Below, one piece after another: positions 1-5,480 of a stretch of 6,329 bases of DNA. The notes beneath the pieces were generated by a model that worked only from the letters and a program-made list of their open reading frames with translations, was not told where the DNA came from and made no database searches. Each line of letters opens with the position of its first letter. The first letter of the stretch is position 1. The position numbers and the translations under genes were made by a program. This DNA comes from Actinomycetota bacterium. Lineage in GTDB: Bacteria; Actinomycetota; Acidimicrobiia; Acidimicrobiales; CADCSY01. The stretch lies in the NCBI GenBank assembly GCA_019348335.1, contig JAHWJR010000027.1, positions 1 through 6,329 of the forward strand, in the 5' to 3' direction.

Positions 1-43
1 CCGTTCGCCGAACCCGCCGGCGCCGGCGCCGGCGGTTACCGAG
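1..43 (-). terminator. Possible weak terminator or stem-loop downstream of phnC
   Basis: Just beyond the phnC stop lie three tandem GCCGGC units (16-33), flanked by AACCC (11-15) and GGTT (34-37). The outer units and flanks can pair into a strong GC hairpin with one bulged base. A separate 11-base palindrome, GTTCGCCGAAC, spans 3-13. There is no U-rich tract on the minus-strand transcript, so a classical Rho-independent terminator is not shown. The location at the end of a four-gene operon fits a transcript-end structure. It could equally be random GC-rich intergenic sequence, and the next gene lies outside the window. Confidence 0.3.
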
Positions 44-823
44 TCATGCCGGCGTCCGACTGGTGCCGGGGGTGGGGCCGTAGACCGCGGCGCGGTCGAC
101 CGCTCCGAACGTGGACGCGGGCCCGTCCCACACCACCTCACCGGCGCGCAAGCCGATGACGCGGTCGGCGAAGCCGGCGATCAGCTCGACCTGGTGCAAG
201 CTGCAGACCACGGCGATGCCGTGGTCCCGGGCCACCGTCCCGAGGGCCTCGAGCACGCCGGCCGCCGACGCCGGGTCGAGACTCGCCACGGGTTCGTCGG
301 CGAGGACCAGCCGGCTGCGCTGGGCCAGCGCCCGGGCGATGGCCACCCGTTGCTGCTGGCCACCCGAGAGCCGATCGGCCCGGGCGCCGGCGTACTGGCC
401 CAAGCCCACCTGCTCGAGGCACGACCGGGCCAGTGCCGACTCGTCCGGGCCCGGGCGCTGGAGCAGGGCCCGCCAGGCCGGCAGGTGGGCCAGTCGACCC
501 ATGAGCACGTTCCCGAGGGCGCTGCGCCGCCGCACGAGGTTGTACTGCTGGAAGATGAGACCCACGTCCCGGCGGGCGAGGCGCAGCTCCCGGCCGCGAA
601 GGGCGGCGAGGTCGCGACCGCCCACCCGTACCGAGCCCTGGTCGGCTTCGATCAGGCGGGTGATGCAGCGGAACAACGTCGTCTTCCCCGCGCCGCTGGG
701 CCCCACCACGGCGACGACCTCGCCGGGAGCCACCGCGAACGACACGTCGCGCAGCACGGTGCTGGTGCCGTAGCGGTGGCCGAGGCCCTCGACCTGCAGC
801 ACCGAGGAGCTCGGCGGCGTCAT
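44..823 (-). CDS. phnC: Phosphonate/phosphite-type ABC transporter ATP-binding protein (PhnC family)
   Basis: This 259-residue cytoplasmic ATPase would power import through the PhnE-like permease encoded just upstream. All ABC nucleotide-binding motifs are intact: Walker A GPSGAGKTT (41-49), Q-loop FQQ (91-93), signature LSGGQQQRV (152-160), Walker B LVLADEP (172-178), D-loop SLD (181-183) and the switch histidine H210 in SLHQVE. FQQYNLV after the Walker A region and the SLHQVELI segment are typical of PhnC. Length is normal for the family. The ATG at 821-823 overlaps the phnE stop as ATGA, and no clear Shine-Dalgarno precedes it, so translation is probably coupled to phnE. A longer upstream reading of this frame runs through phnE and is spurious. 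Family assignment is strong. The transported molecule (phosphonate, phosphite or another oxyanion) cannot be read from the ATPase. Confidence 0.93.
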   Translation of the reverse strand: MTPPSSSVLQVEGLGHRYGTSTVLRDVSFAVAPGEVVAVVGPSGAGKTTLFRCITRLIEADQGSVRVGGRDLAALRGRELRLARRDVGLIFQQYNLVRRRSALGNVLMGRLAHLPAWRALLQRPGPDESALARSCLEQVGLGQYAGARADRLSGGQQQRVAIARALAQRSRLVLADEPVASLDPASAAGVLEALGTVARDHGIAVVCSLHQVELIAGFADRVIGLRAGEVVWDGPASTFGAVDRAAVYGPTPGTSRTPA

Positions 824-1674
824 GCCAGTCGGGCCCGCAACCGTGCCGACAGCTGGTCGACGGCGGTCACCATGGCCAGGATGATCACGATGATGGTGAG
901 CAGCCGGGGGAAGTGCAGGAGGTCGACGGCGTTCTTGAGTTGCTGGCCGATGCCGCCGGCGCCCACCACCCCCAACACGACCGAGGCTCGGATGTTGAAC
1001 TCCAGCATGTAGAGGGCAACCGAGACCAGGCCGGGAGCGGCGTCCGGCAGCAGCGCCCAGGTGACCACCCGCACCCGGCCGGCGCCGGTCAGCTCGGCGG
1101 CCTCGAGTGGTCCGCGGGGCATGCCCTCGATGGTCTCGGCGAACAGCTTCCCCATGCTGCCGAAGGTGTGGAAGGCCACGCCGAGCACGCCGGCGAAGGG
1201 GCCCAGGCCCACGGCGGCGACGAACAGCAGGGCGAACACGAACGAGTCGATCCCCCGGCAGGCGTTGAGCAGCCACCGCACCGGGACCCGCAGCAGGCGG
1301 GCCGGCGTCAGGTTCCGCGCCGCGGGGACGCAGGCGACCAGCGCCGCCACCGTGGCCAGGGTGGTGCCGACCACGGCGATGGCGACCGTCTCCGCCGCCC
1401 GGAGCGCCAGGAGGTCGAGGCCCTGGGTGGAAGGAGGCCACGACCGGCCGACCCACCCGGCCATCTCGGGCAGCCCTTCGAGGAGCGCCCTGGGGTCGAC
1501 CTGGGCCAGGCGCACGCACAGGGCGAAGCCGACCACGAGAACCAGCGCCAGGGTGGCCTGGCGGGCACGAGGCAGCCGGGGCCCGGCGGCCGCCTCGCCG
1601 GTGTCGGCCAGGCCGCCGGGCGCGCTCGCCGCGATCGCGGGGTCGTCCCTGGTCTCGGCGGCGGTGTCGGTCAC
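820..1674 (-). CDS. phnE: Phosphonate/phosphite-type ABC transporter permease (PhnE family)
   Basis: This 284-residue inner-membrane permease of the binding-protein-dependent transport family presumably acts as a homodimer, since no second permease gene is present. A polar N-terminal tail (about 1-37) precedes a first hydrophobic segment (about 40-57). Further segments lie near 87-116, 143-168, 213-238 and 256-272. The cytoplasmic coupling (EAA) loop is clear at about 191-210, reading EAAELTGAGRVRVVTWALLP; it docks on the ATPase. VVGAGGIGQQL (236-246) is the conserved PhnE-type segment after that loop. The start chosen is GTG at 1672-1674, 10 bp after the phnD stop. It has only a weak GGACGG-like ribosome site, so the exact start is moderately certain; upstream in this frame the sequence is an out-of-frame reading of phnD. 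The stop overlaps the phnC start by 4 bp. Confidence 0.92.
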   Translation of the reverse strand: MTDTAAETRDDPAIAASAPGGLADTGEAAAGPRLPRARQATLALVLVVGFALCVRLAQVDPRALLEGLPEMAGWVGRSWPPSTQGLDLLALRAAETVAIAVVGTTLATVAALVACVPAARNLTPARLLRVPVRWLLNACRGIDSFVFALLFVAAVGLGPFAGVLGVAFHTFGSMGKLFAETIEGMPRGPLEAAELTGAGRVRVVTWALLPDAAPGLVSVALYMLEFNIRASVVLGVVGAGGIGQQLKNAVDLLHFPRLLTIIVIILAMVTAVDQLSARLRARLA

Positions 1675-1684
1675 CGGGGCACGG

Positions 1685-2575
1685 TCATCCGTCCAGCTGT
1701 CCGAGGCTGACGGCAGCGTCGCGGATGGAGCGGTAGCTGTCGTCGGTCGCCGGCGTGAAGCCGGTGTAGTGCTCGGGCAGCAGCTCTTCCGCCTGGTCGG
1801 CGGGCATGGCGTCGAGGATCGCCTGGATGCGCCGGGCGAGCTCGGGATCGAACCCCGGTCGCACGGCGATGGCGTCGTTGGGCAGCGGCTCCGACTCCCA
1901 GACCACCTTGGTGGCACCCTCGTCGAGGTCGCCGCTCTCGATCATGGCGTTGCGGTTGCGGTCGTAGTCGGTGGCCAGCTCGACCCGCCCGGTGGCCACT
2001 GCCACCTCGTTGGCCGGGTGGGCGGCGCCCTCGGAGTACTGGAAGTAGGTCTTCGGGTCGATGCCCCGCTGGGTGAGGAAGTGGGTGGGGACGAGCCACC
2101 CCGACGTCGACGCCACCTCGGCGAACGACATCGAACGCCCCTGGGCGTCGTCGGGCCAGTTGGCCACCGGCGAGTCGGGGGCGGCCACGACGATGGCGTG
2201 GTAGGTCGGCTTGCCGTCGTACTCCACCGTGGCGATGGCCCGGGCATCGGAGTCGTGGTTGGCCAGGACGAAGCCGTAGGGGCCCAGCCAGGCCACGTCG
2301 ACCTTCCCGTTGGCCAGGGCCACGGCGATCCCGGCGAAGTCGCTGGCGACCTGCAACTCGTAGTCGACCCCGAGCTCCTCGGCCACGTGGGCGAAGAAGG
2401 GCTCGAAGCCGGCCTTGGTGTCGTCGGCGGTGGGCAGGTAGGGCCCGATCCCGAAGGTCAGCTTCTCGCGGGGGACGCCTTCGCCAGCTCCGGCGGAGGT
2501 GCCCCCACCTCCTCCGCCACAGGCGCCGAGCAGGGTGACGGCCAGCACGGCCAGGACGGTTCGGCGCAGGCGCAC
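1685..2575 (-). CDS. phnD: Phosphonate/phosphite ABC transporter substrate-binding lipoprotein (PhnD family)
   Basis: This 296-residue extracytoplasmic binding protein should capture the substrate for PhnE/PhnC. Residues 1-19 form a lipoprotein signal: an arginine-rich start, a hydrophobic stretch and the lipobox LGAC with lipidated Cys19. A glycine-rich flexible tether (20-32) follows. The mature part carries family hallmarks: FGIGPY (41-46), VDVAWLGPYGFVLAN (92-106), the oxyanion-contacting loop STSG (156-159), GAAHPANEVAVATGRVELA (183-201), and YTGFTPATDDSY near the C-terminus (270-281). The Ser/Thr loop is known in PhnD and PtxB structures to bind phosphorus-bound oxygens. The start is GTG at 2573-2575, supported by AGAGGA seven bases upstream. 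It follows the radical SAM gene by 22 bp. Phosphonate, phosphite, hypophosphite or a phosphate ester are all possible ligands; sequence alone does not choose. Confidence 0.93.
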   Translation of the reverse strand: MRLRRTVLAVLAVTLLGACGGGGGGTSAGAGEGVPREKLTFGIGPYLPTADDTKAGFEPFFAHVAEELGVDYELQVASDFAGIAVALANGKVDVAWLGPYGFVLANHDSDARAIATVEYDGKPTYHAIVVAAPDSPVANWPDDAQGRSMSFAEVASTSGWLVPTHFLTQRGIDPKTYFQYSEGAAHPANEVAVATGRVELATDYDRNRNAMIESGDLDEGATKVVWESEPLPNDAIAVRPGFDPELARRIQAILDAMPADQAEELLPEHYTGFTPATDDSYRSIRDAAVSLGQLDG

Positions 2576-2582
2576 AGGAGGT

Positions 2583-2588
2583 TCCTCT
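2583..2588 (-). promoter_or_regulatory. Ribosome-binding site of phnD
   Basis: On the minus strand AGAGGA lies seven bases before the GTG start of phnD, inside the 22-bp gap after the radical SAM gene. It is a clear Shine-Dalgarno match and supports the GTG as the true start. It also shows that phnD can recruit ribosomes independently of the upstream gene. Confidence 0.7.
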
Positions 2589-2597
2589 CGTCGGCCG

Positions 2598-4274
2598 TCA
2601 GACGGCGCAGTTGTAGATGTGGGGGAGGCTGCCGTCGGCCTGGCGCAGGGTGAGGAAGCGCTCCACCACCAGGCGCTTGGCCTCGGCCAGGGGGACCTCG
2701 CCGGTGGCCAGGAGCATGTCGGGGCTCGACTCGATGTCGGCGCCGGCCGGGTGCCAGTGCACGCCGTCGACGGTGACCGACAGCTCGGGGACGGTGTTGG
2801 TGTCGTCGACGGAGATGCCCTCGTCGGAGAACCCCCGCCGGATGAGGGGGCGCACGGCGAAGTCCCGGCCGGTGACCCCCATCTCCGCCAACAGGGCGCC
2901 GAGCTGGTCGACCTCGGCGGTGTTCTGCGGTGTCTCGGTCAGGCCCACCCGCATGGGCAGCCCCAGCTCCTTGCCGAGAGCCAGCCCCTCCATGGCCCGG
3001 GCCCACGACCCTTGGCCGCGGTTGCGGTCGTGGGTCTCGGGGCGGGCGCCGTCGATGGAGGTCTGCAGCACCAGGCCGTCCCGGCCGGCCAGCCGCTTCA
3101 GCTCGTCGAGCTGGCGGCCCCGGAAGAGCATGGCGTTGGTGAGCACCACCGTGGCCAGGCGGTCGCTGGCGTAGAGGATCATCTCGACGATGTCGGCCTC
3201 GAGGAACGGCTCACCGCCGGTGAGGTAGATCTCGGTGAAGCCCTCGGCCACGGCCTCGTCGACCAGGGCACGGAAGCGGTCGGGGGGCATGGAGCGCCGG
3301 CGGGCGGTGGGCGAGGACGCCACCGAGCAGTAGCTGCACCGCAGGTTGCAGTGGAAGTTGGTGTAGACCCACAGCCGGGGCGGGAAGAGGGGCGAGCCGA
3401 ACAGCGGCACCACCGGGAGCCCGTCGTCGACCACCTCCGGTGGGTCGGCCCAGCCCACGTCGTGGTCGGCGAACCCGCTGGGAACCGCGCTGCGGTAGAG
3501 CTGGTAGCGCCCCCGCGAGCGCTCGACCGGCGGCACCACCTCCAGGCAGGTCGTCCACCACCCCGTCTCCACCGTCTCCACGAACGGCTCGGGCAACCCG
3601 GCGGCTCGCATGGACGCAGCCTGCGCCCGCCAGTCGTAGGCCAGGGGCACCAGCTCGGCCTCGGCGTGGCCGTCCTCCACGTCGATCACGGCGTACCAGA
3701 CCTCGGTCCGGCCGTCGTTGGCCGGCTTGCCCAGGACCCCGACGTTGACCACCAGGCAGCCGTCGACCCGCTTCTGCCACGGCAGGCCGGTGTGGGTGCA
3801 GCACAGGACGTCGGCGCCGCTGGCCCGGGCCCGCAGCCGGACCTCGTCGTCGTCGAGCGACTCCCAGAAGAAGTCGTTGAGCACCAGCGGCGAGCCGTGG
3901 ACCAGATGCACGTCGAGGCCGGCGATGGTCTCGCGGTGCTCGGTGGGCAGCGTGCGCATCCAGGCGGCGAACTCGTCGCTGGTGTGTGCCTTGGTGAAGT
4001 CGTAGATCATCTGCGCGAACTCGTTATCGCGCGGGTCGCGATAGCCGCAGCCACAGTCTTCGTCGCCTCGTCCGATGGCCACGTCGTAGTTGCCGGCGAT
4101 GCACTCGACGCCGTTGTCGACCAGCAGCGGCCAGATCGCGTCGGGTTCGCCACCGAACCCGCCGAGGTCGCCCAGGCAGAACAGGCGCTCGCAGCCGCGG
4201 CGGCCGGCGTCCTCGACGAAGGCCCGCAGGGCGTAGGGGTTGGAGTAGGGCCCACCGCAGACGCCCAAGCGCAT
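2598..4274 (-). CDS. Fused metallophosphoesterase-like / radical SAM protein
   Basis: This 558-residue two-domain protein is probably cytoplasmic, as no signal peptide is seen. Residues 1 to about 215 resemble calcineurin-type phosphoesterases: SNPYAL (11-16), CLGDLGGFGGEPD (33-45), GNYD (61-64), VHGSP (125-129), CTHTGLPW (159-166) and VNVGVLGKPANDGR (176-189). A linker with ETGWWTTCLE (236-245) leads to a radical SAM domain (about 300-558). That domain has CNLRCSYC, giving [4Fe-4S] ligands C309, C313 and C316, then the SAM-binding TGGEP (352-356) and QTSIDG (404-409). No SPASM-type cysteine cluster follows; a lone Cys556 sits three residues from the end. Such enzymes cleave SAM to start radical chemistry. 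The reaction here is unknown. The gene heads the phnDEC-like operon, so it probably acts on the imported compound or its product. The ATG start is fixed by the promoter beside it; the longer upstream reading is antisense to the divergent gene. The domain calls are firm, the function is not. Confidence 0.9.
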   Translation of the reverse strand: MRLGVCGGPYSNPYALRAFVEDAGRRGCERLFCLGDLGGFGGEPDAIWPLLVDNGVECIAGNYDVAIGRGDEDCGCGYRDPRDNEFAQMIYDFTKAHTSDEFAAWMRTLPTEHRETIAGLDVHLVHGSPLVLNDFFWESLDDDEVRLRARASGADVLCCTHTGLPWQKRVDGCLVVNVGVLGKPANDGRTEVWYAVIDVEDGHAEAELVPLAYDWRAQAASMRAAGLPEPFVETVETGWWTTCLEVVPPVERSRGRYQLYRSAVPSGFADHDVGWADPPEVVDDGLPVVPLFGSPLFPPRLWVYTNFHCNLRCSYCSVASSPTARRRSMPPDRFRALVDEAVAEGFTEIYLTGGEPFLEADIVEMILYASDRLATVVLTNAMLFRGRQLDELKRLAGRDGLVLQTSIDGARPETHDRNRGQGSWARAMEGLALGKELGLPMRVGLTETPQNTAEVDQLGALLAEMGVTGRDFAVRPLIRRGFSDEGISVDDTNTVPELSVTVDGVHWHPAGADIESSPDMLLATGEVPLAEAKRLVVERFLTLRQADGSLPHIYNCAV

Positions 4275-4282
4275 CGGGGGAC

Positions 4283-4311
4283 AGTACAACGGCGGTTTGA
4301 ACAGATGCCAA
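4283..4311 (-). promoter_or_regulatory. Promoter of the radical SAM-phnDEC operon, probably leaderless
   Basis: Reading the minus strand, TTGGCA (4311-4306) is one mismatch from the housekeeping -35 consensus. It is followed after exactly 17 bases by TGTACT (4288-4283), a fair -10 match. Only eight bases separate the -10 element from the ATG at 4274, so transcription would start at or one or two bases before the start codon. No Shine-Dalgarno is present in the intervening GTCCCCCG. Both facts fit a leaderless mRNA, which is common in Actinobacteria. The promoter is inferred from sequence match only. Confidence 0.5.
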
Positions 4312-4342
4312 CGGGGATGCAACTCCTGGCGGCCGCGCTCAC

Positions 4343-4348
4343 TAGGGT
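4343..4348 (+). promoter_or_regulatory. Start signal of the acyl-CoA dehydrogenase-like gene: ribosome site or -10 box
   Basis: TAGGGT lies seven bases before the ATG at 4356. Its AGGG core can serve as a Shine-Dalgarno. The whole hexamer also matches the TANNNT -10 pattern seen before leaderless actinobacterial genes. No convincing -35 is visible 16-18 bases upstream. Either reading supports 4356 as the start, over the in-frame ATGs at 4305 and 4317, which lack comparable signals. Confidence 0.4.
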
Positions 4349-4355
4349 GCCGGCC

Positions 4356-5480
4356 ATGGCCGACGCCGCCCTCGGGCTGGACGACCCTGCGGGCGTGGAC
4401 GACCACCCCCTGGTGCGAGCCGCCGGCGACCTGGCCGCCGGCCTGCTGGTGCCGCAGGCCGAGCGGATCGACGTGGAGGGTGTGCCGGCTGCCCACGTGG
4501 CGGCGCTGGCCGCCGCCGGCCTGCTCGGCGTGCGAGGGCCGGTGGAAGCGGGAGGAGCCGACGCCGACCCGCCCGTGGTGCGGCGGGTCACCGAGATCCT
4601 CTCCGGCGCCTGCGGTGCCACCTGGTTCGTGTGGACCCAGCACGCCTCGCCGCTGGGGGCGCTGGCCGGGTCGGCCAACACCGGCCTGCGGGAGCGGTGG
4701 CTGGCGCCGCTGTGCAGGGACACCCTCGGCGGGGTGGCGGTGGCCCACCTGCGGCGCTCGGGAGGGGCGACGGTGCGGGCCCGGCCGGCGGGCGACGGTG
4801 CGGATGAAACCGGTGGCTGGGTCCTCGACGGCACCGCGGTGTGGGTCACCAGCTGGGGCCTGGCCGACGTGCTCCTCGTGGGCGCGGTCACGCCCGACGA
4901 CCAGGCGGTGCTGGCGCTGGTCCCGGCGCGGGCGGCTCCCGGTGTCCGCCCGTCGGCGCCGCTGGCGCTGGCGGCCATGGAGGCGACGGTGACCGTGCGC
5001 CTGGAGTTCGAGGGCTACGTGGTCGCTCCCGGCGACGTGGTCGAGGTCGTGTCCCTGGCCGACTGGCGCCGCGCTGATGCCGCCAAGACGGCCAACGTCA
5101 CGCCGGCGGTGTTCGGGCTGATCGCCACCGTGGTGGCCCGGCTGGAAGAGGCGTCCCGGCGCCGGGACGAGCCCGGTGGGGTGGCGCTGGCCCGGGCGCT
5201 GGGCGCCGAGGCGGCCGAGGTGCGCGCCTCGGCCTACGGGCTGCTCGACGAGACGCCGGCGGCCGAGGCCATCGACGAGCGCCTGGCTTTGCGGGCCCAC
5301 GCCCTCGAGCTCGGGGTGCGGGCCGCCACCGCGCTGGTGGCCGCTGCCGGCGGCGCCGGCATGGCCCGCTCGTCGGCGCCCCAGCGGCTGGCCCGGGAGG
5401 CCCTGTTCCACCTGGTGCAGGCCCAGACCGCCCCGGTGCGCCGAGCCACGCTGGCCCGCCTGGGCGAGGTGGGGCCGTGA
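4356..5480 (+). CDS. Acyl-CoA dehydrogenase-family flavoprotein
   Basis: This 374-residue protein has the acyl-CoA dehydrogenase fold order: an alpha-helical N-terminal part (about 10-115), a middle beta domain (about 120-225) and a C-terminal helical domain (about 245-370). The signature stretch is GGWVLDGTAVWVTSWGLADV (153-172), matching the family pattern in which a Trp-rich segment lies near the flavin. GACGATWFVWTQH (84-96) and LRERWLAPL (111-119) are also typical. I could not place a catalytic glutamate with confidence. The family includes dehydrogenases, group D flavin monooxygenases and flavin-dependent hydroxylases, so the reaction is open. It opens a plus-strand operon, its stop overlapping the next gene as GTGA, with a TIM-barrel and an alcohol dehydrogenase downstream. 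That suggests oxidation of a small metabolite rather than classic fatty-acid breakdown. Confidence 0.82.
   Translation: MADAALGLDDPAGVDDHPLVRAAGDLAAGLLVPQAERIDVEGVPAAHVAALAAAGLLGVRGPVEAGGADADPPVVRRVTEILSGACGATWFVWTQHASPLGALAGSANTGLRERWLAPLCRDTLGGVAVAHLRRSGGATVRARPAGDGADETGGWVLDGTAVWVTSWGLADVLLVGAVTPDDQAVLALVPARAAPGVRPSAPLALAAMEATVTVRLEFEGYVVAPGDVVEVVSLADWRRADAAKTANVTPAVFGLIATVVARLEEASRRRDEPGGVALARALGAEAAEVRASAYGLLDETPAAEAIDERLALRAHALELGVRAATALVAAAGGAGMARSSAPQRLAREALFHLVQAQTAPVRRATLARLGEVGP
5466..5474 (+). promoter_or_regulatory. Ribosome-binding site of the TIM-barrel gene
   Basis: GAGGTGGGG, within the last codons of the acyl-CoA dehydrogenase-like gene, has its GAGG core seven bases before the GTG at 5477. 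It supports that GTG as the start even though it overlaps the upstream stop. Confidence 0.6.

Noticed and set aside
16..33. Tandem GCCGGC units as a CRISPR or minisatellite array
   Set aside because: The units are six bases, directly adjacent and only three in number, with no spacers; a hairpin or chance GC-rich run is the simpler reading.
824..1519. Upstream extension of the phnC frame giving a 491-residue protein
   Set aside because: It runs through phnE in another frame, gives an Arg/Gly/Pro-rich low-complexity translation, and a good ATG exists at 823.
1671..1688. ATG overlapping the phnD stop (ATGA) that could start the permease
   Set aside because: It encodes only MTVPR before a stop and is not in the phnE frame; the GTG at 1674 is in frame.
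2598..4274. PhnJ-type C-P lyase
   Set aside because: PhnJ has an unusual cysteine spacing and distinct sequence. This protein has the standard CxxxCxxC motif and GGEP, so it is a canonical radical SAM enzyme rather than PhnJ.
4305..4319. In-frame ATGs at 4305 and 4317 as alternative starts of the flavoprotein
   Set aside because: Neither has a ribosome site. They add residues without family similarity and would overlap the divergent promoter; ATG 4356 has AGGG at proper spacing.
2499..4355. Long plus-strand open frame leading into the acyl-CoA dehydrogenase-like gene
   Set aside because: It is antisense to the radical SAM gene and to the start of phnD. The open frame is a by-product of high GC content, and the translation has no recognisable domain before residue 1 of the flavoprotein.
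4275..5411. Upstream minus-strand extension of the phosphoesterase/radical SAM frame
   Set aside because: It is antisense to the flavoprotein gene with Arg/Gly/His-rich composition. The family-like sequence begins exactly at the ATG at 4274, which has a promoter beside it.
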